From Desulfovibrio sp. An276 (GTDB taxonomy: Bacteria; Desulfobacterota; Desulfovibrionia; Desulfovibrionales; Desulfovibrionaceae): a DNA stretch of 52,586 bases. Positions within the stretch are counted from its first letter, which is position 1; every line of letters starts with the position of its first letter. The notes beneath the pieces are model-generated. The model was given only the letters and a program-made list of their open reading frames with translations. It had not been told where the DNA came from and searched no databases. Shown piece by piece: positions 30,349 through 39,529 of the stretch. The DNA lies in assembly GCF_002159665.1 (NCBI RefSeq), contig NZ_NFJC01000022.1, positions 1 through 52,586 on the forward strand. Direction: 5' to 3'. The position numbers and the translations under genes were made by a program.

Positions 30349-32256
30349 ATGCTTGATATTATTCGCTCCAATGCCCAGTCCTTCTGGGTCAAAGTGGCCT
30401 TTGGTGTCATTATCCTTGTCTTTGTCTTCTGGGGCATAGGCAGCTTTACAGATACCGGCAATGTGAACATTGTCGGTACCGTGAATGGTGAGCCCATCAC
30501 CTATCAGCAGTTCGAAATGTCCTATCGCAGGGCAGAAGAAGCCATCAATCAGCAGTCGCCCAGAAGGACCTGGACGGCAGAGGAAAAGAGCCAGCTCGGG
30601 CGACAGGTTTTCCAGCAGCTGGTGGTGGAGAGGCTGATTGTTCAGGAAGCAAGGCGCAACAATATCGACATTTCTCCCTATGAGCTTCGTCTCTATGTTG
30701 GCCAGCTCAAGGAATTCCAGGATGCGCAGGGAAAATTCGATCCCGAACGCTACAAGAACGTGCTTGCTGCCATGCGTCAGACACCTGCCTCCTTTGAAGA
30801 GGATCTGACAAGACGCCTGCTCATAGAAAAGACCGTTGCCTTTGTCTCCCAGGGCAGCTGGACCGACAGCCTCGAGGCCAGGGCGCGTTTCAACTTCCTG
30901 CGCCAGAAGAGGGTGATGGAATACATCTATGTGCCCGCCACCCCGAAGGAGAGCCAGGAAATCGCCGCCGACCAGATTGCAAAGTTCTACGACGAACACA
31001 AGATGGACTACGCCATCCCCCAGAAGGCGGATGTGCAGTACATCGAAGTCAATCCCCTTACCCTGGTTTCGGCAGAGGCCATCACCGATGAGCAGGCTCG
31101 TGCCTGGTACGAAAAGAATCAGGGCAGGTTTGTCGAACCCGAGACCATCGAGGTCTCCCATATCCTTGTGCCAGTGGAACAGAATGCCCCGGCCGAGGAT
31201 GTGAAGAAGGCAGAGGAAAAGGTGGCTGCCATACAGAACGAGCTTGCTTCTGGCAAGGCCTTTGCGGATGTGGCAGACGCGTACAATCCCAAGAATGCCG
31301 CGGACAAGGGCGGACGCGTTGGCTGGATAAGCCACGGCATGACCGTTCCTGCCTTTGACAAGGCTGCCTTTGCGGCCAAAGAAGGCGTTGTCACTGCCCC
31401 TGTGCGCAGCGAATTCGGCTTCCACCTCATTCTTGTGACCGGACGCAAGGCCGAGGCTGTCAAAAAGTTCGAGGACGTCAGGGCCGAGATTCAGAAAACC
31501 CTTGCTGGCGAGGCGAGCAGGGACAAGCTTGGCGATGTGCTTGATGCCCTGGTCGAGGACAACATTCTCGGCAAGGATCTGGCAGCGTCCGCCAGCGCCA
31601 ATGGCCTGACCCTCAAGTCCAGCGGACTTATGAGCAGTGACGAGATACAGAAGACCCTGGGCATCAATGCAGAGGGCGCTTCTTCCATTATGTCCAAGGG
31701 GGCAAACCAGCCCGTGGACATGCCCCTCACTGCAGGGGACAAGTATGTGGTTGTCCGCGTGACAAAGACCTCGCCCGCCTCCTTCAAGCCCCTTGAAGAG
31801 GTAAAGGCGGATGTAGTGACAAGGATTCGCTCTGCCGATGCTCTGGCGGCAGCCATGAAGGAGCTAGAGACTGTTCTCAAGGGTGCAGACAAGGGCCTTG
31901 AAGAGTCCTGGAAGAGCAAGGTTGTCGTTTCTACCGCAGTGGACAGGGGTTCTGCTCTCGCCCCCTTTGCATCGCAGCCCGAACTTGACGATGCCATGTT
32001 CACCACTGCTCCCGGCAGCTGGCTCCCCGGTGTCTATGCTGTGCAAAAGGACAAGGAACAGGGTGCTCTTATTGCCAGGGTGGCAAAAATCGAGGATCCC
32101 TCAGCCCAGGAATGGCAGCAGTTCGAGCCCATCATGATGAATCTGACCCAGCGCGAACGCCAGGACGGCGTCTATCAGGCCTTCATGGAAGACCTTGCCA
32201 GCAAGAGTAAGATTGAGGTTCGCAATCAGGACATCATAGATCGCAAGAACATGTAG
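30349..32256 (+). CDS. ppiD: PpiD-type periplasmic folding chaperone/PPIase
   Basis: A 635-residue protein anchored by one N-terminal membrane helix (about 12-30), with the bulk in the periplasm. A SurA-N-like chaperone region (about 40-165) precedes a parvulin PpiC rotamase domain (about 265-370, VSHILVPVEQ ... GFHLILV). A further non-catalytic C-terminal chaperone region follows. It helps fold exported proteins near the Sec translocon. The start ATG 30349 has AAGGTGA six bases before it and begins the membrane anchor; a TTG at 30184 would add 55 residues that cover the promoter and one repeat flank. A stem-loop follows the stop. Confidence 0.92.
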   Translation: MLDIIRSNAQSFWVKVAFGVIILVFVFWGIGSFTDTGNVNIVGTVNGEPITYQQFEMSYRRAEEAINQQSPRRTWTAEEKSQLGRQVFQQLVVERLIVQEARRNNIDISPYELRLYVGQLKEFQDAQGKFDPERYKNVLAAMRQTPASFEEDLTRRLLIEKTVAFVSQGSWTDSLEARARFNFLRQKRVMEYIYVPATPKESQEIAADQIAKFYDEHKMDYAIPQKADVQYIEVNPLTLVSAEAITDEQARAWYEKNQGRFVEPETIEVSHILVPVEQNAPAEDVKKAEEKVAAIQNELASGKAFADVADAYNPKNAADKGGRVGWISHGMTVPAFDKAAFAAKEGVVTAPVRSEFGFHLILVTGRKAEAVKKFEDVRAEIQKTLAGEASRDKLGDVLDALVEDNILGKDLAASASANGLTLKSSGLMSSDEIQKTLGINAEGASSIMSKGANQPVDMPLTAGDKYVVVRVTKTSPASFKPLEEVKADVVTRIRSADALAAAMKELETVLKGADKGLEESWKSKVVVSTAVDRGSALAPFASQPELDDAMFTTAPGSWLPGVYAVQKDKEQGALIARVAKIEDPSAQEWQQFEPIMMNLTQRERQDGVYQAFMEDLASKSKIEVRNQDIIDRKNM

Positions 32257-32271
32257 GTTTTTGAAATTTTG

Positions 32272-32301
32272 GGACACTGTCCACCTTGGGTGGCAGTGTC
32301 C
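32272..32301 (+). terminator. Stem-loop after ppiD
   Basis: GGACACTG-T-CCACC pairs with GGTGG-CAGTGTCC around a TTG loop. It starts 15 bases after the ppiD stop and has only a short U tail (TT), so it is probably a weak terminator or an RNA 3' end. Confidence 0.6.
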
Positions 32302-32449
32302 TTCAAGTACAGGCCCATGCCCTGCTCTGCATGCGCATCCATATCTTTCCCTGGCAAAAGTCCTCAAAAAAAAGCGAACAAAAGGAACAGGACAGGCTTT
32401 TGGGAAATTCTCCCGACAAGAACTGGAGGGAGATTGAGGAGACAAAACA

Positions 32450-34276
32450 ATGTGTGGAATAGTCGGCTATGCCGGACACAGACCGGCAGTGCCCCTTGTT
32501 GTCGAAGAACTGCACAGGCTTGAGTACAGAGGCTACGATTCCGCTGGCGTCGCCTGCGTACAGCAGGGCAAGTTCCGCGTGGTGAAGGCAGAGGGCAAGC
32601 TCAATGCCCTGGAAAGGCTTTTGAGCACCGAACCTCCTTCGACTGCCACCACCGGCATGGGACACACCCGCTGGGCAACGCACGGGGAACCCTGCGTGCG
32701 CAATGCCCATCCCCACATGAGCAATTCGGGAAAGCTGGCCATTGTGCACAATGGCATCATCGAGAACTACCTTGAGATCAAGAACGAGCTTTCGGCGAAG
32801 GGCTATGTTTTCAATTCCGACACGGACACGGAAGTTCTGGTGAATCTCATCGAGGACTGCCACAAGAATGAGCCGGATCTTCTGAAGGCTCTTTCCCTGG
32901 CGCTCTCACAGGCTCATGGCGCCTATGCCATCTGCCTCATGAGCGTGGAGGATCCCGATGTCTTCCTCGCTGCCCGCATGTCCGCTCCGCTCATTCTCGG
33001 CGTTGGCACAGGGGAAAACTTTGTAGCCTCCGATATTCCGGCATTTTTGCCCTATACCCGCAAGGTTGTCTTCCTGGAAAATGGCGAAATAGCCCGCGTG
33101 GACAAGAACAGCTTTGCTGTTTTCCGTGTCGAGGATCTCGCTCCTGTGGAACACAGGGTGGAGACCATCGAATGGGATGTGCAGTCTGCCCAGAAGGGCG
33201 GATACAGGCACTTCATGCTCAAGGAGATCTTTGAGCAGCCCGATATTCTGAATGACAGCATGACAGGCCGTCTGACGCCGGCAAGGGATGGCGTCAGGAT
33301 AGCCGAGCTCGACGATTTTCCAGTGCCGAGCAGGCTCACCATAGTAGCCTGCGGTACCAGCTCGCACGCAGGGCTCTGGGGCAGGCACATTCTCGAATCC
33401 ATGGCGCAAATCCCTGTTCAGGTGGAGATAGCCTCCGAGTATCGCTACAAGGAAAGGTTGCTCTTCAGCCAAGACGAGATGGTCCTTGTCATAAGCCAGA
33501 GCGGCGAGACTGCCGACACGCTGGCTGCTCTGCGCAGAGCCAGAGAATGCGGCGCCAAAGTTATTGGCCTATGCAACGTGGTCGGCTCGTCCATAGCCCG
33601 CGAGGCAGATCGCGTCCTCTATACCCAGGCAGGACCCGAAATAAGCGTTGCCTCCACCAAGGCCATGTGCAGCCAGATGCTTGTGCTGACCCTCATGGCT
33701 CTCTACTGGGGAAGCAGAAAGGGGACTGTCAGCCCCGAGGCTCTTTGCGGAATCGTCCATGACATTCTCGCCCTTCCGGAAATCTTGCAGCGCGAGCTTC
33801 CGGGCATGCACGAAAAGGCCAAGGTCCTGTCCAGAAAGTATGCTCAGGCGAAGAACTTCTTTTATCTTGGCCGCGGCCACTGTTATCCCTTGGCCCTTGA
33901 AGGCGCCTTGAAGCTCAAGGAACTCTCCTATATCCATGCCGAAGGCTATGCTGCTGGCGAAATGAAGCATGGTCCCATAGCCCTTGTAGACAGCACCTTC
34001 CCCACCTTTGCCATATGCCTCGACGACGCCCTGCTGCCCAAGGTCAAGTCCAACATAGTGGAAGTGCAGGCACGTCAGGGCAAGGTCATAGCCCTGACCA
34101 ATCCCGGAACGGAACTTCCTGCTGAAGATCTGTGGATTGTTCCAAAGATGGATTCCCTCATGTCCGGCTTTATTGTGCTGCCTGCCCTGCAGCTGTTCAG
34201 CTACGAGATGGCAGATTACCTTGGCAAGGACGTGGATCAGCCGCGTAATCTGGCCAAGAGCGTGACAGTCGAGTAG
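32450..34276 (+). CDS. glmS: Glucosamine-6-phosphate synthase (isomerizing)
   Basis: A 608-residue enzyme making glucosamine-6-phosphate from fructose-6-phosphate and glutamine for peptidoglycan and LPS. Cys2 is the N-terminal nucleophile of the glutaminase domain (MCGIVGYAGH). GHTRWATHG and HNGIIENY are intact. Two SIS domains follow (CGTSSHAG; SQSGETADT), and the C-terminal tail ends PRNLAKSVTVE as in functional enzymes. GAGGAG precedes the ATG. No glmS ribozyme leader is visible. Confidence 0.97.
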   Translation: MCGIVGYAGHRPAVPLVVEELHRLEYRGYDSAGVACVQQGKFRVVKAEGKLNALERLLSTEPPSTATTGMGHTRWATHGEPCVRNAHPHMSNSGKLAIVHNGIIENYLEIKNELSAKGYVFNSDTDTEVLVNLIEDCHKNEPDLLKALSLALSQAHGAYAICLMSVEDPDVFLAARMSAPLILGVGTGENFVASDIPAFLPYTRKVVFLENGEIARVDKNSFAVFRVEDLAPVEHRVETIEWDVQSAQKGGYRHFMLKEIFEQPDILNDSMTGRLTPARDGVRIAELDDFPVPSRLTIVACGTSSHAGLWGRHILESMAQIPVQVEIASEYRYKERLLFSQDEMVLVISQSGETADTLAALRRARECGAKVIGLCNVVGSSIAREADRVLYTQAGPEISVASTKAMCSQMLVLTLMALYWGSRKGTVSPEALCGIVHDILALPEILQRELPGMHEKAKVLSRKYAQAKNFFYLGRGHCYPLALEGALKLKELSYIHAEGYAAGEMKHGPIALVDSTFPTFAICLDDALLPKVKSNIVEVQARQGKVIALTNPGTELPAEDLWIVPKMDSLMSGFIVLPALQLFSYEMADYLGKDVDQPRNLAKSVTVE

Positions 34277-34312
34277 AAGGCGATTTTTGGGCGAACTCTA
34301 GAAATGCAAAAC

Positions 34313-34360
34313 AAAAGGGCTGTGTGTGCGTAGAACACATGCAGCCTTTTGATTTTTCTG
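34313..34360. terminator. Terminator after glmS (copy 1 of the module)
   Basis: AAAAGGGCTG...GCAGCCTTTT with an imperfect inner stem, followed on plus by GATTTTTCTG and on minus by a TTTTGTTTTG tract. It can end transcripts from both sides. Confidence 0.75.
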
Positions 34361-34440
34361 TGGATTTGGAAGTCGTAGATAGGGGAGAAGGAGAGTCAGC
34401 CAGCGTTGTCTGAGGAAGAGCCGTGGACAGCGCCGAAGGT
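34352..34440 (-). pseudogene. Degenerate remnant of a cls-gene 3' end
   Basis: On the minus strand one frame reads RLFLRQRWLTLLLPYL, close to the C-terminus SLFQKLRSSLFWLFSPYL of the neighbouring cardiolipin synthase. It is followed by the same terminator module, and a 16-base direct repeat (TGCAAAACAAAAGGGC) recurs exactly 303 bases away. I read it as the tail of a former tandem copy. The rest of that copy is gone. Confidence 0.45.
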
Positions 34441-34620
34441 AGCAGCGCTCATGTCTGGCGTATTGCCTGTGCCCTGCAGCTGCCGGCAAGGGGCTTGGCC
34501 GAATCCCGAAGGATTTTTTCTACGACAAAAATGTGCCGTCAAAAACATGCCCAAGTCCTTGTTATAAATAATGATTTTGACGTTTTTGGCTTTGAAACTC
34601 GAGCGTTTGCAAAACAAAAG

Positions 34621-34653
34621 GGCCTTGCGTGTGCGCATATCGCACGTAAGGCC
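34621..34653 (-). terminator. Terminator after cls (copy 2 of the module)
   Basis: GGCCTTGCGTGTGCG / CGCACGTAAGGCC stem. On the minus strand it is followed by CCTTTTGTTTTG. It lies 25 bases after the cls stop. Confidence 0.8.
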
Positions 34654-34677
34654 TTGGTAATCCTGTGAATCCGCTGC

Positions 34678-36093
34678 TCACAGATAGGGAGAAAAGAGCC
34701 AGAACAGGGAACTTCTGAGTTTTTGAAAAAGGCTTTGCGAGAGCACGTCTTCGAGATGGATTTCCCTGCTCCTTGCCATGACATCATGGCAGAAAGCTGT
34801 CATTTTTCGGTTGAAGTCCCTGTCGAAAATCTCGGAATTGAGCTCGAAATTGAGCCGCAGGCTTCTGCTGTCGTAGTTTGCCGAACCTATCTGGCAGTAG
34901 TAGTCGTCAATGCATAAAAGCTTCGTATGCGCAAAGGGCGGTGGCTGGTAGAAGATGCGCACACCCGCCTGCAAAAGCTCTGGCAAGACACGGAATGCAG
35001 CCCAGTGCACATAGGGCAGATTGTTCTTTTCCGGCAGTATGATGCGGACATCTATGCCTTTTTCGGCAGCAATGCGCAGATTTGCCATGATTTCTCTGGT
35101 GGGAAGAAAATAGGGAGTCATGACAGTGACGGAGGAAATGGCATTGCTGATACTGCCGGCTATGAGCTCGTTCAATGGATCAGAGCCTGTACCCGGACCA
35201 TCCAGCACAAGGCGGCAATAGCAGTTGCCCTGCTCTTTCGGCCTGACAGCGGGCAGCATCTGGTCATAGATATTGGTGGCAAATCCCCAGTCCAGTATGA
35301 AGGAACGGTAGAATTCGAGAACAATGGGGCCCATGCATTTGAACTGTATGTCCTGGGCTGCCTTTGGATTGTCGTCCGTGACAACGTGATAGTCTGCGAT
35401 GTTCATGCCCCCGGTGAAGGCCACATCATCACAGACCATGATCTTTCTGTGATTGCGCAGATTGATCATGAGATTCGGGGGGACAAGGCTGGGAGGCAGG
35501 AAATAGGCGGTCTTCACGCCATTCTTCGCAAGCTCCTGGACTGGCGATCTGAAGGAATAGAAGCGCCCTATGCCGTCCAGAAGGACGCGGACGTCTACAC
35601 CCCGCTTGGCTGCCGCAATCAGCGCCCTGGCAAAGTCTGCACTGACCCTGCCGTTGTTGAAAATGTAGGTGACTAGGAAGACGTGGTGCTCTGCCCTGTC
35701 AATGGCCGCAATCATTTCAGGATAGGCGGCATTGCCGTTGAAAAGGGGCTCTATGCTGTTGCCCGGAGTAAGATGGTGGGTTGTGAGAGAGCGTCCCAGC
35801 TGCTCCATGCGACGCAAGAAGAGAGGGATGGCGGGTTCTTCCTTGGGAAGGGGCGGATGGGCGTACTTTGGCAGCATGTCTGCCTGCTTGCGCATGATGG
35901 CAGATGCCCTGCTCTGGGTTCGGCCTATGCCGAAGAGAATGTAGAGAAAGAGCCCCAGAACAGGCACAAAGAGGATGAGGCCGGCCCAGCCAAGGGCGGA
36001 GCGCGGATCCCTCTTGGTCAAAAGAATGTGGATAATGCCCACCCAGGCGAGCAGGTGAAAGGCGAACAGTCCCAGAGATATTACCAGAAGCAT
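34678..36093 (-). CDS. cls: Cardiolipin synthase (phospholipase D family)
   Basis: A 471-residue membrane enzyme joining two phosphatidylglycerols (or PG and CDP-DAG) into cardiolipin. Two N-terminal membrane helices (about 3-25 and 35-56) precede two phospholipase-D halves. Both HKD motifs are complete: H215-K217-D222 and H389-K391-D396. The architecture matches bacterial ClsA. ATG 36093 has AAGGGG upstream. It is the last gene of the minus-strand block, separated from the next upstream gene by a perfect 12-bp stem-loop. Confidence 0.93.
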   Translation of the reverse strand: MLLVISLGLFAFHLLAWVGIIHILLTKRDPRSALGWAGLILFVPVLGLFLYILFGIGRTQSRASAIMRKQADMLPKYAHPPLPKEEPAIPLFLRRMEQLGRSLTTHHLTPGNSIEPLFNGNAAYPEMIAAIDRAEHHVFLVTYIFNNGRVSADFARALIAAAKRGVDVRVLLDGIGRFYSFRSPVQELAKNGVKTAYFLPPSLVPPNLMINLRNHRKIMVCDDVAFTGGMNIADYHVVTDDNPKAAQDIQFKCMGPIVLEFYRSFILDWGFATNIYDQMLPAVRPKEQGNCYCRLVLDGPGTGSDPLNELIAGSISNAISSVTVMTPYFLPTREIMANLRIAAEKGIDVRIILPEKNNLPYVHWAAFRVLPELLQAGVRIFYQPPPFAHTKLLCIDDYYCQIGSANYDSRSLRLNFELNSEIFDRDFNRKMTAFCHDVMARSREIHLEDVLSQSLFQKLRSSLFWLFSPYL

Positions 36094-36121
36094 GAACGGT
36101 TCCCCTTTTTGTCCGATATGA

Positions 36122-36149
36122 GAGGGACCGGGATTTCTCCCGGTCCCTC
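36122..36149 (-). terminator. Strong stem-loop between the 7TM gene and cls
   Basis: GAGGGACCGGGA and TCCCGGTCCCTC form a perfect 12-bp stem with a four-base loop, 10 bases after the 7TM-protein stop. No U run follows, so termination may be partial. Confidence 0.65.
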
Positions 36150-36158
36150 ACAAGAGAA

Positions 36159-38486
36159 TCAACCCTTGAAACGCGTTTCTATGGATGAGGCCAGCTGCAG
36201 CAAAAGGTCGCGTACGGCTGTCCTGTCCCCGCTTTTGGCTGCCTGCAGCACAAGTCCGGCCATGCGGGCCACTGGCTGCACGTCCTTCGAGTATTCTGCA
36301 ATAAGGCTTGTCTGGCGCACAACCTCGTTCATGTCGTTGCGCATGAAGGCAGAGCGGGCGAGGCTTGCGCTTTGCACAAGCCTCGCCTTGAGCGAAGCCG
36401 AGCCCTGGGGCTTGCCACCAGACGGGGCACCCATGCCGAAGAGATCGGGGATCTCGCTCTCTTCTTCCTTCAAAGCTGTTTCTACGGGGGCTCCCAGCTC
36501 AGTCACATCGGACTGCGTGTCAGCCTCCCTTTGTCCCTCCCCTGCCAGATCCTGTTCGAATTCCTCCAGGGTGTTGATAAGGGCCTGATCGTCTATGGGC
36601 AGGGGCAGGGCATGGGTAAAGCCTGCGTTGCCAAGATCACCCCAAGTGGAATCGTCTTCCGTGTAGGCAAGAAGGAGCGGGCTCCAGCCCTGCTTGTCGC
36701 ACAGTTTGGTGATGGTCTCCAGATCCTTTGCCACACTTGCGCTGGCAAAGGCACCTTCGAAAACATACATCTTTGCGGGGAGCTCCCTTGTCAGGGCAAT
36801 GGCATCCTGCATGCTGTCTGCGTCGCGAATGTAGCAGTCGTGCCTGCGCAGAACATGAGAGAGAACTGCCAGGAAGGCTGTATTCCCTGAGACGGCAATG
36901 ACGGACATCTTGCGGGCGTTTTCCCTGGCCCTTGCGTCGTTTTCCTCAAGCTGTACAAGCTCGTCTGCCAATGCCTGGGCCGCCTGCAAAAGGTCCCGCG
37001 AGCTCTTGTGGCAGGAGGAGGGAAAATCGTCCTTGCCAACAAAGTCCGTCAGGACATTCTGTACATTGCGCAGGGGATTGAGGATGGATGAATAGAGGGT
37101 CTGTTCCCCTTGCGGTTCTTCCTTTGGCCTTTCCTCAATGTCTTCGCTTCCGACAGGTTCCGGCTCTCCGAGAAGAATGGTCTCGCTTGAGGGAGCCATG
37201 TCCAGGGACAGGGAAGGAGAGGCTGCAAGAGCTGTTGCGGGAGATGCGAAGGAAGCAGCCATATTGTTTTGAGGCTCTTCCTTTTGTCCCATTGCCAGAA
37301 GAACCAGGGCTCCAAGGCCTACGCCAAGATGGGGAAGCGCAGCAAGAAGCTCCGGGTCAAAGCCCGAGCGCAGGCCGAGCAGGCCAGCAACTGTGGCAAG
37401 GGGCGGAATGGTCGTGGCCATGAGGAAGCGCACAGAGGAGCGTGCTCCCACAACGCAGCCCCACACTGCGCTGGGTATGAAGATGACCATGGCAAGGGGC
37501 CAGACTTGCGTGAGCCTTGCGATCCACTGGAAGTTGGGAACAAGGGGAAGAAGCGTTGCAGCGGCTCCTGGCAGGCAGAGCAGGATGAGCTGTACGTCCA
37601 GGGCTCGCGAGACCTCCCGGCTGTGCAAAAAGTGCCTTGCAACGTGCGGCCAGAGCATGAGGGCAAGGCCGGCAGTGGTCAGGGAGGCGAGAGTCTTTGC
37701 AGAATAGCCCCCGGTGGCAGGAGCAAGTCCGCTCCAGGCCTGTACGCTACAGGCAGCAAGGAAGAGCAGGGCCCACAGGCGCCACTGTCCGGGCTCTACG
37801 AGGCCCTTGAAAAGGCAGAGGATAAAGACAACGGCCAGGACCACCAGGGGGGATTGCTGGTAGAGAGCGATGCTGTCGCTGGCGGAAAGGGCGTCCGCGA
37901 CAGTGCGCAGCACAGGGGAGAACCAGAAGCCCGGAATGCCGTCCACACGCAGGTAGCAGACAATGGGCTGGGCACTCTGCCTTGGCAGCTCAAAGTAGTT
38001 GCCCTTGGGCTGTATTTCCTGCCATTCGAGTGCGCCATTGGCAAAGCTTGGCGTATAGAGAATGGGAGTGCCGGGAGTGGAAGATCCCATGTCCAGCAGG
38101 ATGGCCTGTGTCTGCGTGCCCTCGGAAACAGGCTGCAGGACAAAGCGCAGCCACGTAATACCCGGAGTTCCGTATACGGGCATCCTTTCCGGAGCAAAGA
38201 GTTCATACTTGTCGCGCAACTGCTCTGAAGAGGCTTCGGTGATGTCCAGCGCATAGGACGAGTCGATATAATACTCGAGATAGGGGACAAGAGGCATCTT
38301 GTCCTGCAGGACAAGGCCCGGGACAGTGTTCTGCCTGTCGGGAACAATCGAGCGTTGCAGCTGGGCAATATCCGGCTGTGCCTGCGGCTGGGGTTTGCCG
38401 GAGGAATCCGGAGCGGCCACTGCATCTGCCATGCCAAGGAGGACAAGACAGATGATGAGCAAGAGACATTTCCTTGAAAGGGACAT
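36159..38486 (-). CDS. 7TM signalling protein with degenerate HisKA, receiver and Hpt-like domains
   Basis: 775 residues: a signal peptide (about 1-25), a periplasmic beta-rich domain resembling 7TMR-DISMED2 (about 55-200), seven membrane helices (about 212-400), a Pro/Glu-rich linker, then three cytoplasmic modules. The first looks like a HisKA helix pair (about 465-516), but the motif SHELRTPL is replaced by YSSILNPL, so the histidine is Ser466. No ATPase domain follows. The second looks like a receiver (about 527-646) with Glu577 at the phospho-acceptor Asp position and no KP lysine. The third is helical, Hpt-like (about 690-775), without an HxLKG histidine. It is probably a signalling scaffold or sensor that no longer carries phosphate; this is inference from motif loss. 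ATG 38486 has GAGG six bases before it; an ATG 12 bases upstream overlaps that site. Confidence 0.7.
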   Translation of the reverse strand: MSLSRKCLLLIICLVLLGMADAVAAPDSSGKPQPQAQPDIAQLQRSIVPDRQNTVPGLVLQDKMPLVPYLEYYIDSSYALDITEASSEQLRDKYELFAPERMPVYGTPGITWLRFVLQPVSEGTQTQAILLDMGSSTPGTPILYTPSFANGALEWQEIQPKGNYFELPRQSAQPIVCYLRVDGIPGFWFSPVLRTVADALSASDSIALYQQSPLVVLAVVFILCLFKGLVEPGQWRLWALLFLAACSVQAWSGLAPATGGYSAKTLASLTTAGLALMLWPHVARHFLHSREVSRALDVQLILLCLPGAAATLLPLVPNFQWIARLTQVWPLAMVIFIPSAVWGCVVGARSSVRFLMATTIPPLATVAGLLGLRSGFDPELLAALPHLGVGLGALVLLAMGQKEEPQNNMAASFASPATALAASPSLSLDMAPSSETILLGEPEPVGSEDIEERPKEEPQGEQTLYSSILNPLRNVQNVLTDFVGKDDFPSSCHKSSRDLLQAAQALADELVQLEENDARARENARKMSVIAVSGNTAFLAVLSHVLRRHDCYIRDADSMQDAIALTRELPAKMYVFEGAFASASVAKDLETITKLCDKQGWSPLLLAYTEDDSTWGDLGNAGFTHALPLPIDDQALINTLEEFEQDLAGEGQREADTQSDVTELGAPVETALKEEESEIPDLFGMGAPSGGKPQGSASLKARLVQSASLARSAFMRNDMNEVVRQTSLIAEYSKDVQPVARMAGLVLQAAKSGDRTAVRDLLLQLASSIETRFKG

Positions 38487-38586
38487 TTTATTCCTCATGT
38501 GTCACAGACACAGGCATTTTCGTCAATCCACAGTCGCCCCATCCGCCGACTGACTCCGCAACCGATGGATAGGGGGCGTGCGGATG

Positions 38587-38608
38587 GCCCTCCCGGCAGG
38601 GGGAGGGC
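38587..38608 (-). other. Stem-loop after the first TPR gene
   Basis: GCCCTCCC pairs with GGGAGGGC around a six-base loop, 17 bases after the stop of the 226-residue TPR gene on minus. No U run follows. Confidence 0.55.
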
Positions 38609-38624
38609 TCAAACCGAATGGGGG

Positions 38625-39305
38625 CTATTTGCTGTTTTGCTGTGCATCCCGGATGAGATCCGTGACGGGCTTGCCGTTGGGCGTTTTGGCATCAGGATCC
38701 TGCCGTACAAGTTCCTGCCAGCAGGCTATGCCCTCTTCGTGCCTGTGCAGATCGAAGTAGAGAACAACGCCCTTGTTGTACAGGGAGACAAGGTGCCCTG
38801 GTGTGATGGCCTGCGCTTCCTCGAAGCAGGCCAGGGCCTTTGTGTACTGGGCAGTTGCCCTGTACATGACGCCAAGGTCCGTGAGCACATTGCTGTCCTT
38901 TCTGTCCAGGGCAAGGGCGTGCTCGTAGGCGGCAATGGCGTTTTCCGGCTGGTTGGTATCAAAGTAGAGATGGCCCAGGTGGACCCAGTCGTCCCTGTTC
39001 TTGCCGTCCTGCAGGACCTTTTTTTCCAGCTCTGCGATATGCTGCTGTGTCTCGCGGGAAATCTGGGGTTGCTCCTGACGGGCCTGTGGCTGTGGCTGAG
39101 CCTGTGTTTGCGGCTGCGACTGGTGCACCATATTCTGGGCAGGTGCCGGAGCCATGTGCTGGCTCAAGAAGGAACCCGCCAGGATACCCACGACCAGGGC
39201 AAGGGAAAGGGAAAGGATGAAGACAGGGTAGCTTAGGACCAGCACGCGGGCTGGCCTTGTCTCTTCGGTCAGGGGAGAAAGCTTTGTCTTGGGCTGTTTG
39301 TCCAT
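38625..39305 (-). CDS. Membrane-anchored TPR protein, CcmI/NrfG-like
   Basis: A 226-residue protein with a short cytoplasmic tail, one membrane helix (about 24-48), a Gln/Pro-rich linker (about 55-90) and a periplasmic TPR domain of three or so repeats (WVHLGHLYFDTNQPENAIAAYEHAL is one, listed here only by its key W/L/Y/A positions at about 107-128). In c-type cytochrome maturation, TPR proteins of this type (CcmI) hand apocytochrome to the heme ligation machinery. Start ATG 39305 is preceded by AGGA; a longer reading to 39512 is not homologous. It follows the other TPR gene by 224 bases. Confidence 0.8.
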   Translation of the reverse strand: MDKQPKTKLSPLTEETRPARVLVLSYPVFILSLSLALVVGILAGSFLSQHMAPAPAQNMVHQSQPQTQAQPQPQARQEQPQISRETQQHIAELEKKVLQDGKNRDDWVHLGHLYFDTNQPENAIAAYEHALALDRKDSNVLTDLGVMYRATAQYTKALACFEEAQAITPGHLVSLYNKGVVLYFDLHRHEEGIACWQELVRQDPDAKTPNGKPVTDLIRDAQQNSK

Positions 39306-39529
39306 GAAGGTCCTGCCTTGTATGGCGTCTTTGTTTGCAGTTTCGAGGTTGCAGTTTCGTATTGGGCTGAAATGATCGGAAAGTTCGGTGTTGCAGGCCA
39401 TGTTTTGCGGGAAAGGGTGCACTTGCGCCCTTTCCTCCCCAAACCGGCCGCAGCAGCTAAGTACCGTGCCAAAAAGAAAGATGCAAGGCCACTGGGGTCT
39501 TGCATCATGCACAAGGAAAAGGCCCCTTG

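Larger units (their letters stand above)
34277..34677. other. Gap between convergent glmS and cls with duplicated module
   Basis: No intact gene is visible. It holds two related hairpins and a degenerate copy of the end of the cls gene, described separately. A small plus-strand stem AATCC-CGAA-GGATT with a T run lies at about 34503-34519. Confidence 0.6.

Noticed and set aside
32302..32449. glmS ribozyme leader
   Set aside because: The leader is only about 150 bases and shows none of the expected pseudoknot segments.
34423..34668. Small plus-strand gene between glmS and cls
   Set aside because: No ribosome site, crosses two hairpins, and the DNA is better explained by a decayed copy of the cls end.
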